NCBI RefSeq assembly: GCF_021531075.1 | Contig: NZ_JADYTJ010000002.1 | Location: 62,001-126,000 of the forward strand | Length of the DNA: 64,000 bases | DNA from: Bacteroides caecigallinarum | GTDB taxonomy: Bacteria; Bacteroidota; Bacteroidia; Bacteroidales; Bacteroidaceae | Direction: 5' to 3' | Shown: positions 7,543 to 17,021 of the stretch, one piece after another | Layout of the letters: every line of letters starts with the position of its first letter | Numbering within the stretch: the stretch's first letter is position 1 | The notes under the pieces: generated by a model | The model's database searches: none | What the model saw: only the letters and a program-made list of their open reading frames with translations | What the model was told of the DNA's origin: nothing | Made by a program: the position numbers and the translations under genes

Positions 7543-8970
7543 CTATTCGAATTTCCAATAATCGAAATTAAAAAGTTTGCAGCCCTTGCGTCCGCGGAAC
7601 ACGAAAGTCAGGTCATGGACTCCGGTCACGGTCTCATAGAGGGGGGCTTTGACTGAAGTCCAGTTCTCCCAGCCGCCGGTCCCGGGAATCTCAATCGAGG
7701 CTATATGTTTCCCGGAAACGCTGTCGAGATACACGTCGATTCTGCCTCCCCGCAGCGCACTTGCCGCCGAAGCGGTCAACGAGCGTGCTCCCTTATCTCC
7801 GAAATCAACAGAACGCACCTGAAGGAAATCGCCGTCATGAATGTCCGAAACATAAATGCCGGTCTTGGCATTGGGCTCTGTTTTAAGCCCTTCGGACCAT
7901 GCCATGGTCTCTGCCTCGACACGTGAATAGGGATTCAGAGTCCCTACCGGCTCAAGGCCTTTGTCGGAGGGCAGGATGACCGGTATGGAACCGTCAGGAT
8001 TATAGTCAAAACGCTCGATAGCGGTCGACCTGTTGAAACCGCTGCCACCGGGAAGTGTGCCGCAATGATAGCAAAAGTAATTTGCGCCACGGAACTCTAC
8101 GATACCGCAATGGTTGGTGAACGAGTTCATCTGCTGCAAAGGCATGATTTGCCCGGCATATTTCCACGGGCCATAAGGAGTTTTGCTCACGGAATAAGAT
8201 ATGTGTTCCGGAACTCCACCGGCTGCGTAAGCTAAAATATATCTGTCGCCGTGTTTATAAAACCACGGTCCTTCTTCATACAAATCCTTATAGTCGGTGA
8301 AAACCGTGCCTTCGGCCAGCTTTTCAGGCCCGCCGAATGAATTTTCATCCTGTTTGAATTTCCAGACGCCGTCAGCAACTTTCTCGGCATGGTCACCTTT
8401 GATTTCAAATTTATGGTCATAGGAAATCATGTCACGGTTAAGTTTGCAGCACCACAGACCGGGATTTCCCCAGTAGAGCCACGCATCACCGTTTGGTTCG
8501 ATGAAAACCGTCGGGTCGATGTAGCCTCCGTGGCCGCTTACAAGCGGAGCTCCGATAGGGTCCTTGAAGGGACCGGTCGGACTGTCGGCCACAGCCACAC
8601 CGATTGCCATATCATGAGTGGCCTTGTCGACACAGCATACGTACCAATAGAACTTGCCGTCACGTTCAACACACTGCGATGCCCATGCTCCCGATTCCGA
8701 CCATTTGAATGTGTCGAGTGACATCGGGGAGCCGTGGTCGGTCCAGTTGACCATATCTTTGGATGAGTAGACTCTCCATTCATTCATTACAAACTCGTTA
8801 TGCTCGCCATCCTCGTCATGACCGGTGTAGATGTAAAATGTATCGTCATAGACCATCGGAGCAGGGTCAGGCGTGAAATTTGTCTGTACAACCGGACGCT
8901 GTGCGTTGGAACACAGACTTGTCATGGACAACAAGAATATCGTAGTAGTAAAATACTTTTTCAATGCCAT
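7543..8970 (-). CDS. GH43 glycosidase with C-terminal CBM6-like domain
   Basis: 475 residues with a signal peptide (about 1-23, ending SNAQ). The GH43 propeller covers about 28-335, with Asp35 in NFTPDPAPMVYDDTFYIYTG as base, Asp in GGYIDPTVFIEPNGDAWLY as modulator and Glu in DLYEEGPWFYKHGDRYILAY as acid. The C-terminal 125 residues (YSRVEAETMAWSEGLKTEP ... LFNFDYWKFE) are a CBM6-type module, as in arabinoxylan arabinofuranohydrolases. The likely job is removal of arabinose side chains from oligosaccharides. It is the first gene after a terminator-like hairpin that separates it from the GH5 gene, so it may be expressed at a lower level than the susCD module. Confidence 0.9.
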   Translation of the reverse strand: MALKKYFTTTIFLLSMTSLCSNAQRPVVQTNFTPDPAPMVYDDTFYIYTGHDEDGEHNEFVMNEWRVYSSKDMVNWTDHGSPMSLDTFKWSESGAWASQCVERDGKFYWYVCCVDKATHDMAIGVAVADSPTGPFKDPIGAPLVSGHGGYIDPTVFIEPNGDAWLYWGNPGLWCCKLNRDMISYDHKFEIKGDHAEKVADGVWKFKQDENSFGGPEKLAEGTVFTDYKDLYEEGPWFYKHGDRYILAYAAGGVPEHISYSVSKTPYGPWKYAGQIMPLQQMNSFTNHCGIVEFRGANYFCYHCGTLPGGSGFNRSTAIERFDYNPDGSIPVILPSDKGLEPVGTLNPYSRVEAETMAWSEGLKTEPNAKTGIYVSDIHDGDFLQVRSVDFGDKGARSLTASAASALRGGRIDVYLDSVSGKHIASIEIPGTGGWENWTSVKAPLYETVTGVHDLTFVFRGRKGCKLFNFDYWKFE

Positions 8971-9007
8971 AAACTGTTAATACTTGTCGTGCTTGGAATT
9001 CTGATAT

Positions 9008-9073
9008 TAAAAAATACTCTTCTGTATATGTTAATCACATAATCAACTATATCCCTAATATATACAGAAGAGT
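9008..9073 (-). terminator. Intrinsic terminator between the GH5 gene and the downstream GH43 genes
   Basis: ACTCTTCTGTATAT (9016-9029) and its perfect complement (9060-9073) form a 14-bp stem. On the minus strand the stem is followed by TATTTTTTAATA. It lies 55 bp after the GH5 stop codon and splits the PUL into a binding/import module and a debranching module. Confidence 0.7.
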
Positions 9074-9128
9074 TGAACTGAAAATAATCTAATAATAAAT
9101 TTTACCTCGGTATTGCGTTTTTAGAGAA

Positions 9129-10673
9129 CTATTGTTTGTCGTCCTCTTCGGCTGCGGGTGCTCTGTCATAGATACTTTTCAGTGTGTATTCAGGGCTGTC
9201 ATCGGAGACCGCACGAACCATCGCGGCAACTGAAGCTTCATTATAATGGATATAGTCGCCTGTCTGACGGTCAAATATAGCACCTTGACCGGCACCGATA
9301 CCCTTACCGCCATTATCCCAGAATACAGGAGACAGGCCGCAGTCATGAGCTGCCTTGCAGAAATATTCGAGATAATAGTCTCGGAATGCGCTTTCGCGTC
9401 CGGCCGGACGGTTTGTACATGTGAACTCACCGATATAGACCGGAATGTTCTTGTCGGTAAATCTTTCCTTCAGTCCTCGGAAAATGTCTTCCAGACCTTC
9501 TTCATCGACATCATCGGCAGGGTATTTTCCTTCTGTTGCAGTATGGCCCCATTCAGGAAAGTATGTATAATTACCACCTTCATCATAAAATTCCATACAG
9601 AACTTTCCGGGAGAATAACAATGGACTGATACGAGTAGACGGCCGATTGCGGGGTCTTTGGGCAGTTCAAGGTGTTCAATTAGTTCCCATCCTCCGGCAT
9701 ATCCGGCTACACCAAGATAACGAGTGGCATTTTTGCCTCCGGTTGAGCGTACGGCATCGACAAAAACCTGAAGCCATTCGTTGAGCAGGTTATACTGATG
9801 ACCATTATCTGTCAGATTGGCTCCCCATCCCCAGTCTCCGTCATGTATTTCGTTGAAAGCCTCGAAGATGAGGAAATCACCGGTATCTACGAAACGCTTG
9901 GCTATCTGAGTCCAGACTTTGCGTATCTGGTCCTCGACTTCAAGATTTTTGGCTACATTTGCAGCAGCCGGTTTGAAATCAAGCCAGAAACCATAACCTC
10001 CGGAGCCGTCGTGATGAATATTTATGATTATGTTCAACCCGGCTTTTTCTGCATAACCTACAATTTCAGCAACGCGTTCCAGACGGTCATCAATAATGTA
10101 GTCAGGAGCCGGACCGATATGGCCAATCCAAGTGACCGGTATACGTACAGTCTTGATTCCAGCTGCCTTAATTTTATAAAACAGTTCCTGAGTCAGCATC
10201 GGGTTACCATCGCTGGTCTCGCTGGCCACGCCGTTTTTGTAAGAGTCCATCTGATTGCCCGCATTCCAGCCCAAGCCAAGCCATGAAGCCACTTCGTAGG
10301 CTGAAGCCTGGGGTTGTGATGACTGGTTAATGGTCAGGGTTTTGGATTCAGTACCCGATGTTATGGTCACTGATGCGGTGCGGTCATCGCCCGTGTTGGC
10401 GGCGACCTTCACATCAAGGCGATAGATTGAAGCTGTCAGGCGTTCGAGATTGAGTTCTACCCAGTCTTCCGGACAGCTAATCTGTGGATACACTTCTGAT
10501 TTGATGCGTAAAGAATTGGTGTTGCTTTCTTTCTGAAAGTACAGTACATCATTCTCAATGACAAAATTGATTCTGTCGGGTGCGAGATTATTGTCTTTGT
10601 CATCCGAGCAGGAAATAAATCCTACGGACAGAAGCAACGACAGTAATATCTGTAAAATATAGTTGGTTTTCAT
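9129..10673 (-). CDS. BACON-GH5 (subfamily 4-like) endo-glucanase lipoprotein
   Basis: 514 residues. A lipoprotein signal ends in SVGFISC (Cys22), followed by SDDKDN, a likely surface-export signal. A BACON domain (about 35-125; ISCPEDWVELN ... KTLTINQSS) acts as a spacer. The GH5 TIM barrel covers about 130-490. Glu275 in AFNEIHDGDWGWG is the acid/base and Glu416 in VYIGEFTCTNR is the nucleophile. The motifs GWNAGNQMDSY, TWIGHIGPAPDY and INIHHDGSGG closely resemble GH5_4 xyloglucanases such as the BACON-GH5 enzyme of B. ovatus, so backbone cleavage of xyloglucan or a related beta-1,4-glucan is the best guess. It starts 14 bp after the glycan-binding protein gene, in the same operon as susCD. 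Confidence 0.9.
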   Translation of the reverse strand: MKTNYILQILLSLLLSVGFISCSDDKDNNLAPDRINFVIENDVLYFQKESNTNSLRIKSEVYPQISCPEDWVELNLERLTASIYRLDVKVAANTGDDRTASVTITSGTESKTLTINQSSQPQASAYEVASWLGLGWNAGNQMDSYKNGVASETSDGNPMLTQELFYKIKAAGIKTVRIPVTWIGHIGPAPDYIIDDRLERVAEIVGYAEKAGLNIIINIHHDGSGGYGFWLDFKPAAANVAKNLEVEDQIRKVWTQIAKRFVDTGDFLIFEAFNEIHDGDWGWGANLTDNGHQYNLLNEWLQVFVDAVRSTGGKNATRYLGVAGYAGGWELIEHLELPKDPAIGRLLVSVHCYSPGKFCMEFYDEGGNYTYFPEWGHTATEGKYPADDVDEEGLEDIFRGLKERFTDKNIPVYIGEFTCTNRPAGRESAFRDYYLEYFCKAAHDCGLSPVFWDNGGKGIGAGQGAIFDRQTGDYIHYNEASVAAMVRAVSDDSPEYTLKSIYDRAPAAEEDDKQ

Positions 10674-10687
10674 GATTTCTCAATCTG

Positions 10688-12193
10688 TTATGGTTTAACA
10701 TACATACGGAAGTTGTCAAAATAGACAGCGATGTCCTGGACGTTTTTGAGGTTGCAGACATGGAGATAGACTGATGTCAGATTCTGCTTGATTTCACCGA
10801 ATGTGGCAACTGATGTGAATTTTTCCATCGGAATCGAGCAGCACATCCAACGACCCTGTTCACACTTGCCGGTGATTCGGTCCTTGTAGCCATCGAAAGA
10901 ATATTGGCTCTGGGGGATCGGAGTGTCTGTGAAAAAAATAAACCAGCAGTCCATTCCTTCGACATAAGGATAGTGCATATAACATTCGTAGCGGAATTCG
11001 ACTTTTTCAATCGGAGTGTCGTCAGGTATATCAGTAATCTGTGCATCACCGAGGAAGAGCGGGCCCCACCATCCGTTTCCAATCTGAGTGGTACCCTCGA
11101 TGCCCTGGAATTTGCCTGAGGTGTTGGCAGGTTTGTTGTTGGCTGTAGTTTCATCAACCGGTTTGCTTGAATCGGTTCCGCCCCAAAAGTAACGTCCGTA
11201 GTTGTCGAAGTCAATCAATACTCTTGATTTCTGATAGAAGGGTACGGTATCGCGGCCCTGCTCGGTTATCAGAATCAGTTGTCCGCCCTTTTCAGGCAGT
11301 GTGGGGAGTGAGAATGTAAGCTGAGTGTTGTCCTCGTTGGCGGAAATATCTTCGGCAGGGATTGTGATTTCGTCTTTACCGATAACGATAGCCACTATGT
11401 CGTCAAAATCCTTACCGTAGATGGTACACGGTTCGCCCCAGACAGGCATATCTGATGAAATATCCTTGATTACAGGTGGGGTTGGCTTGACAGAGCGGAA
11501 ACCGATGACAGAGGGACCTGAATAACATTCGAGTACAATGTAGCCTTTGTCAGGGAATGAAGCCGGCATCAGGGCGGTGATTTCATCGAAAGTTGCGTTG
11601 ACGGTGAATTCGGTGATTTCATATTTGGTCACCGGTTCTTCCGGTTCTACAAGATTACCTTCTTCATCGACCTCGTATGGGTTGATTTCAGATATGTAGA
11701 GGCTCTGTACTTCATAGAAATTCTCGCCTTTGATGCGGAACTCCTGACCTGGGACTAATGGTTCTTCTCCCACCCAGTCGGCCGTATATGAAATGAGGTT
11801 GGGAGCAGGAGAGTTGACATGGAAAGCATAGGTCGCAGTGCCGTGGTCCGTAACAAGGCGGATTTCAGGTCTCAGACTCGGGTCCTCGCCGACAAGCTTC
11901 AACTTTTCGGGAATCGAGAGGATGATGTTGGTTGAAGTGACATAAGTCGGATTAAAAGAGATTTTCTGGTCATTGATGTAGATTTCCTTGGCTCCATCGA
12001 GATGATGGCCCATGATTACAATCAGTTGCCAGCGCTCGCCGTCGGTGAAAAGGCTGTCAGGGTTTTCAATCGAACGGATTCCGGTGATGACCGGCTGTCC
12101 GTCCTTGTCACCGTCAGAGCTGCATGAGGCAAGGAACAGAACCTGCATCAGGCAGACTATGGCCACACAGAATAAAGTTTTATAATTTTTCAT
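10688..12193 (-). CDS. Surface glycan-binding lipoprotein (SGBP-B type, IPT/TIG repeats)
   Basis: 501 residues with a lipoprotein signal (lipobox LFLASC, SSDGDKD after it) for outer-membrane surface display. Three tandem immunoglobulin-like IPT/TIG domains follow (about 35-125, 130-235, 238-325; patterns such as LVPGQEFRIKGENFYEV and WGEPCTIYGKDFDDI). A C-terminal glycan-binding domain (about 330-501) is rich in aromatic residues (NYGRYFWGGTD, GNGWWGPLFLG, YECYMHYPY). This is the usual layout of the SGBP encoded after susD. It lies 20 bp downstream of susD and 14 bp upstream of GH5. It should hold the polysaccharide at the cell surface for GH5 and SusCD; the ligand is not known. Confidence 0.85.
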   Translation of the reverse strand: MKNYKTLFCVAIVCLMQVLFLASCSSDGDKDGQPVITGIRSIENPDSLFTDGERWQLIVIMGHHLDGAKEIYINDQKISFNPTYVTSTNIILSIPEKLKLVGEDPSLRPEIRLVTDHGTATYAFHVNSPAPNLISYTADWVGEEPLVPGQEFRIKGENFYEVQSLYISEINPYEVDEEGNLVEPEEPVTKYEITEFTVNATFDEITALMPASFPDKGYIVLECYSGPSVIGFRSVKPTPPVIKDISSDMPVWGEPCTIYGKDFDDIVAIVIGKDEITIPAEDISANEDNTQLTFSLPTLPEKGGQLILITEQGRDTVPFYQKSRVLIDFDNYGRYFWGGTDSSKPVDETTANNKPANTSGKFQGIEGTTQIGNGWWGPLFLGDAQITDIPDDTPIEKVEFRYECYMHYPYVEGMDCWFIFFTDTPIPQSQYSFDGYKDRITGKCEQGRWMCCSIPMEKFTSVATFGEIKQNLTSVYLHVCNLKNVQDIAVYFDNFRMYVKP

Positions 12194-12213
12194 AATTAGT
12201 CTATCAATTGGGG

Positions 12214-13797
12214 TTAGTCTTTAAAATCATAGCTCACGGGCTCTTCTTTCAGCAATGGATTCTGAATAACATCGTTCTCAGGATAGGGCATGAACATCTT
12301 GCTGCTGATTACCACTACGGGCGATGTCGGCTGAATCAGGCCTTCATAAGTCAGTGTTCCGTCAGGATCTTTTTTGATTTTGTCGGCACGAGTGCCACGA
12401 TTCTGATTATTGATGAGGTTGAGAATCAGTTCGGGTTTCCACTTGAACCAGCTGATGTATTCATACCAGTTGGTGAACTCCATGCAGAATTCGATGCGGC
12501 GTTCGCGGACTATGTCCTCGAACGTGATTGATTTTTTCGGGTCAATCTGTGCACGCTCGCGGATTTTGTTAAAAGCATCGAGACCGGGTCCGTCAGTGAG
12601 TTTATCCTTGTTGCCGAGACAGGCTTCAGCATAGGTGAGATAAGTGTCGGCAAGTCGGATGATATAGGTGTTGAGCGGCGAGCTCATCGGAGCTACAAAA
12701 CCGTCATTGTCATCATCGGGACCACCGATGGCACCCTTTTTGATTTGTGCACTCTCTTTATCGTAGTGGTAACCACCTTCCGAAATGTTGATTTCCGGGT
12801 AGAAGGTATACTGCGTCATGTAAGTGGCGTTACGGCGGATGGTATCGGCAAGTTCGTACTGGTCAAGCATTTCCAACGGTGCAAATGGAGAGCCCCAGGC
12901 ACCGATGCCGCCGGTTATCTCATTGATTGAGAGTATTGAGTAAAGGGTGTTCTGTGTGCCCCATTCGCCGAGTGGAACCCACTGCATGGCCAAGAGTGAC
13001 TCTTCATTGTTGTTGAATTTATATTTGAAGAGGTCGGCATAGTTGGGGAGCAGGTTCAGACCGCTTCTGTTGATTACATCCTCGCAGAGAGTCTTGCATT
13101 TCTCAAGGTCGGCTTCATCGCGTGCTCCTCCGTTCCAGCCTGAACGGCACAGATAGACTTTGGCGAGAAGTGCTTTGGCTGACCAGCAGGTAGCGCGGCC
13201 CTTGACTCCGGTTTCTGGAAGATAGTCGGCGGCTATTTCAAGGTCACGGATGATGAATTTGAACACATCCTCCTCTTTGTTGAGCGGACGCACGGGATTA
13301 TTGACGATGTCCTGATTGTTTTCAAACAGAATCATCGGTCCCCAGAAGCGGACTGCATAAAAGTATGCGGCCGCTCTCATCAGTCGGGCTTCGCCGATGG
13401 CGGTGTGAATGCCGGCTTCCGTACAGTCAGGCCCGACTTTTGTCTGGCAGGCGTCTATGATGGAGTTGGACATGGTCACAACCGCATAGAATGAACGCCA
13501 GATGTTTGAAAGGTGTGAGTTAAGAGCTGTCACCTGCATGGTATTGAATTCAGGAGCATTCCATGGGTCGTAACACTCATTAGCCAGACTGCTGATATAG
13601 AGTGCTCCTTCTCCGTTATATTCAAACCATGGACGGTTATACAGAACTGAAGTCGCTGCTTCGAGGGCCTTGTCAGAAACATAATATGTTTCTTCAACAT
13701 AGTTTCCCTGTGGCATTTTTTCAAGGAAATCTTCACCGCAGGATGAAAGACAGGCTGCGATTCCGAGTCCTAATAGTGGAATATATGATTTTTTCAT
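12214..13797 (-). CDS. susD: SusD/RagB family glycan-binding lipoprotein
   Basis: 527 residues with a lipoprotein signal (GIAACLSSC, then GEDFLEKMPQG). The SusD/RagB features are the conserved early segment (NYVEETYYVSDKALEAATSV), the TPR-like helices with ARLMRAAAYFYAVRFWGPMI, and the late segment IIRLADTYLTYAEACLGNKD followed by DPKKSITFEDIVRERRIEFCMEFTNWYEYISWF. It caps the SusC channel in the outer membrane and binds the oligosaccharide for import. It starts 11 bp after susC, in the standard susC-susD order. The call as the SusD homologue of this PUL is firm; the ligand cannot be read from sequence. Confidence 0.95.
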   Translation of the reverse strand: MKKSYIPLLGLGIAACLSSCGEDFLEKMPQGNYVEETYYVSDKALEAATSVLYNRPWFEYNGEGALYISSLANECYDPWNAPEFNTMQVTALNSHLSNIWRSFYAVVTMSNSIIDACQTKVGPDCTEAGIHTAIGEARLMRAAAYFYAVRFWGPMILFENNQDIVNNPVRPLNKEEDVFKFIIRDLEIAADYLPETGVKGRATCWSAKALLAKVYLCRSGWNGGARDEADLEKCKTLCEDVINRSGLNLLPNYADLFKYKFNNNEESLLAMQWVPLGEWGTQNTLYSILSINEITGGIGAWGSPFAPLEMLDQYELADTIRRNATYMTQYTFYPEINISEGGYHYDKESAQIKKGAIGGPDDDNDGFVAPMSSPLNTYIIRLADTYLTYAEACLGNKDKLTDGPGLDAFNKIRERAQIDPKKSITFEDIVRERRIEFCMEFTNWYEYISWFKWKPELILNLINNQNRGTRADKIKKDPDGTLTYEGLIQPTSPVVVISSKMFMPYPENDVIQNPLLKEEPVSYDFKD

Positions 13798-13808
13798 TGT
13801 TATTCTTG

Positions 13809-16800
13809 TTAGAGTGAAACATTAAGTCCGAAAGTAAAGATGACTTGTGACGGATAACGGGCATAGTCAATGCCGCGGGTCAGCACGTCGTAGTTGTAAG
13901 CTCCGATTTCAGGGTCAAATCCTTTATACTTGGTGAAAGTGAACGGATTCTGCACGTTGAAGTAGAGCCGGAGGTTTTCAAGGCTGGCTTTTTTGATTAG
14001 TGATTTCGGGAATGTATAGCCTAATGAGATGTTTTTCACACGGAGATATGAGCCGTCCTCGACAAAATAGCTGCTCATGCGGTTGTTGTCGTTTGAGTTA
14101 TCGACTGCAATGCGGCAGATTGTTGCTTCGGGATTGATTACGTGCATGTTTTCAAACGTATGTCCGCCGTTGGGGTCGATTAATCCCACACTTGCAAAGT
14201 TTGTGACTTCGCGGAGAAGATTGGAATTGCGCATCGGTGCGGTGTAGGTCTGACGCAGGGAGTTAAACACTTTGTTGCCATAAACGCCGACAAGTGAGAC
14301 ATTGAGGTCGAAATCCTTGTAGGTGAATGTGGTGTTGAATCCGTAAGTGAATTTGGGCTCGGGATTACCGATGAATTTGCGGTCAGCTTCAGTGATGACA
14401 CCGTCATGGTTGACATCTTCGAAGATGTAGTCGCCATACCAGATTTCATTCTCCTTGATGGTCTTGTTTTCAGGGATGGCCACAAGAATTTTTTTGAAAT
14501 TGTCGTCAAGCATGAAATCGCCGTTCCGGTCCTTCACATAGAAATCATCAGCTTCTTTGAACATTCCGATTACATTATAGCCGTAGAACTGGCCGACAGG
14601 TTCACCGACAACTGTTTTGGTATAGGTTTCAGCCCCGATTGTACCGGTGATGCTTGATGCTTGGGTGTAGAGCTTTGTCACTTTGTTGCGGTTGAGCGAG
14701 AAGGTGAAGCCTGTTCTCCAGGTGAAATCGCGGGTGCTGATGTTGACGGTGTTGAGAGTGAATTCAAAACCTTTGTTTTCAATGGCGCCGGCATTGACCC
14801 AGGGCGATGATATGATTGAAGTCACATAGCCCGGCAGCGATGCCCGCATGAGCAGATTGTCAGTTTTCTTGAGATAGCCGTCAATGATGAATTCCAGACG
14901 GTTGTTGAACATGGCCAGGTCAAGGCCGATGTTATAGGACTTGGTTTCCTCCCATTTCAGCTTGTCATTGGAGTAATTGCCTGCATAGAAGCCAGCGCCC
15001 CAGACGGTGGCGCTTGAAGCCATCGAAGTTCCATAGGCATAGGCTCCGGCATTCTGGTTGCCGACGATACCCCAGCCGAGACGGAGTTTCAGGTTATTGA
15101 GCGGCTCAAATCCTTGGAGGAATTTTTCCTGGCTTATTCTCCAGCCGAGAGCCGCGGAGGGGAACCAGCCCCAGCGGTTTGCTTTGCCGAAATTTGACGA
15201 GCCGTCGGTACGGAGTGTGAAGGTCAGGAGGTAGCGGTCATCAAAATTATAGTTGACGCGGCCGAAGTATGATTCCATCGAACCTGAGCCTCGCGAACTG
15301 TTGTTTTTGGCAGTGAGGGCGTCACCGGCATCAAGTTCATGGACTGAGTTGAGGAAGAAATTGCGGCGGGAACCTGAAAGGTATTCATACTCGTTTTCAT
15401 TTGACTCGTGGCCGAGCATTACATTCAGATGGTGTTTGCGTATTTGCTTGTCATAAGTCAGGAAGGTCTTGAAGAAATGGTTCTTGCCATTGCTTGCGCT
15501 GCGTGAGCTTTCTGAGTCCTGGACAAAGAGGCCATAGTCATAAGTCGGGCGGTAGTAGTAATGGTTATTGTAGTTGAAACCGCCGCCGTACTCCAGACGG
15601 AGAGTGAGACCTTTGATAATTATGAAGTCAGCCCAGATATTTCCGAAGAAGTTGGTTCCGCGGTCGTAGTCCTCGCGCAGAAGGGCATCAGCTACAGGGT
15701 TGGCATAGAATGTGCCGAAATTGTCGTCCTGAGCCTGGAAACCGTAGGAGCCGTCAGGATTCCTGACCGGCACATTGGGGTGCTGGTCAAAGGCAGTGCG
15801 GATGATGTTGCCGTTATCAATGGTATTGGTCTGCTTGGTGCGGCTCAGAGACGCGCTGACACCCATGGAGAGCCATTTGGTAATATTGGCGTCGAGGTTG
15901 ATACGTCCGGAGAGACGCTCGAAATCCGAGCCGATTGCGATACCGTCCTGGTCAAGGTAGCCGAGGCCTAAGGCATAGCGTCCCCAGTCGTTACCGCCTG
16001 AAACAGTTACCTGATGGTTGTGCATACCGGCGGTCCTGAAAATTTCATTCTGCCAGTTGGTGCCGGGGCCGAGAATCGAGGGGTCACCGAATTCTTTGGT
16101 GGCGCCGAAACCGATGACATCGGCACGGTGGTTGCGGAAGATGGCAAATTCTTTAAGATTCAGGACATCGAGACGCTTGGGAATCTGCTGGATGCCATAG
16201 TAGCCTTCATAGCTGATTTTGGTCTTTCCGGCTTCACCGCGCTTTGTCTTAATCATAATCACGCCGTTGCTTGCGCGTGAACCGTAGATGGCAGTTGACG
16301 AAGCATCCTTGAGTACTTCCATTGACACGATGTCAGCGGGATTTATCGAAGAAAGAGCATTGGTGTTGCCGTCAGACTGGCCTGACAGGGGGACACCGTC
16401 GATTACGTACAATGGTTCATTGCCGTTGAGAGAATTGGTGCCTCGGATGCTTACTGAAATACCACCACCGGGGGCACCTGTGTTTTGCGTTACCTGAACG
16501 CCGGCCGCATGTCCCTGCAGGACCTGGTCAAGTGAAGTTGCTACGGTTTTCTTGATGTCGTCGGCCGATACTGAGACAACTGAACCTGTTAGGTCACTGC
16601 GTTTCATAGTTCCGTAGCCGACCACAACCACCTCATCCAAGGTTTCGACATCTTCTTTGAGGTAGATGTTGACTTTTGTCTTGTCTCCGACTTTGAAACT
16701 CTGGGGCAGGTAGCCGATATAGGTGAAAGTGATCGTCTGACCTTTATTCACGTTGATGGAGAATGCACCATCAGCATCAGTGATCACTCCCACACCGGAG

Positions 16801-16976
16801 CTTGATTTTACAGTTGCTCCGATAAGCGGGGCATTGTCATCGGCGCTTCTTACAGTACCGGTGAGCTTTACGTTCTGTGCTAAACCCGGGATGAAGAATC
16901 CACCAAGCAGCATTACGGTAACTATACATCTTAATAGATACCGCGGACTTTTGTTAAACAATCTGCGTAATTTCAT
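13809..16976 (-). CDS. susC: SusC/RagA family TonB-dependent outer-membrane transporter
   Basis: 1055 residues. After a signal peptide (ending PGLAQ) comes a carboxypeptidase-regulatory-like domain (about 36-115), then the SusC signature LDEVVVVGYGTMKRSDLTG as TonB box and plug start (about 115-235; VQVTQNTGAPGGGISVSIRG, YVIDGVPLSG, DASSTAIYGSRASNGVIMI). The 22-strand barrel fills the rest and ends in the expected aromatic strand (QVIFTFGLNVSL). It imports oligosaccharides across the outer membrane with energy from TonB-ExbBD and works with the adjacent SusD. It is 45 bp downstream of a GH43 lipoprotein gene rather than first in its operon. Confidence 0.96.
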   Translation of the reverse strand: MKLRRLFNKSPRYLLRCIVTVMLLGGFFIPGLAQNVKLTGTVRSADDNAPLIGATVKSSSGVGVITDADGAFSINVNKGQTITFTYIGYLPQSFKVGDKTKVNIYLKEDVETLDEVVVVGYGTMKRSDLTGSVVSVSADDIKKTVATSLDQVLQGHAAGVQVTQNTGAPGGGISVSIRGTNSLNGNEPLYVIDGVPLSGQSDGNTNALSSINPADIVSMEVLKDASSTAIYGSRASNGVIMIKTKRGEAGKTKISYEGYYGIQQIPKRLDVLNLKEFAIFRNHRADVIGFGATKEFGDPSILGPGTNWQNEIFRTAGMHNHQVTVSGGNDWGRYALGLGYLDQDGIAIGSDFERLSGRINLDANITKWLSMGVSASLSRTKQTNTIDNGNIIRTAFDQHPNVPVRNPDGSYGFQAQDDNFGTFYANPVADALLREDYDRGTNFFGNIWADFIIIKGLTLRLEYGGGFNYNNHYYYRPTYDYGLFVQDSESSRSASNGKNHFFKTFLTYDKQIRKHHLNVMLGHESNENEYEYLSGSRRNFFLNSVHELDAGDALTAKNNSSRGSGSMESYFGRVNYNFDDRYLLTFTLRTDGSSNFGKANRWGWFPSAALGWRISQEKFLQGFEPLNNLKLRLGWGIVGNQNAGAYAYGTSMASSATVWGAGFYAGNYSNDKLKWEETKSYNIGLDLAMFNNRLEFIIDGYLKKTDNLLMRASLPGYVTSIISSPWVNAGAIENKGFEFTLNTVNISTRDFTWRTGFTFSLNRNKVTKLYTQASSITGTIGAETYTKTVVGEPVGQFYGYNVIGMFKEADDFYVKDRNGDFMLDDNFKKILVAIPENKTIKENEIWYGDYIFEDVNHDGVITEADRKFIGNPEPKFTYGFNTTFTYKDFDLNVSLVGVYGNKVFNSLRQTYTAPMRNSNLLREVTNFASVGLIDPNGGHTFENMHVINPEATICRIAVDNSNDNNRMSSYFVEDGSYLRVKNISLGYTFPKSLIKKASLENLRLYFNVQNPFTFTKYKGFDPEIGAYNYDVLTRGIDYARYPSQVIFTFGLNVSL

Positions 16977-17021
16977 GATATGATTGGATTAATAAAATGA
17001 GTTCATGACTGAAATGTGTTT

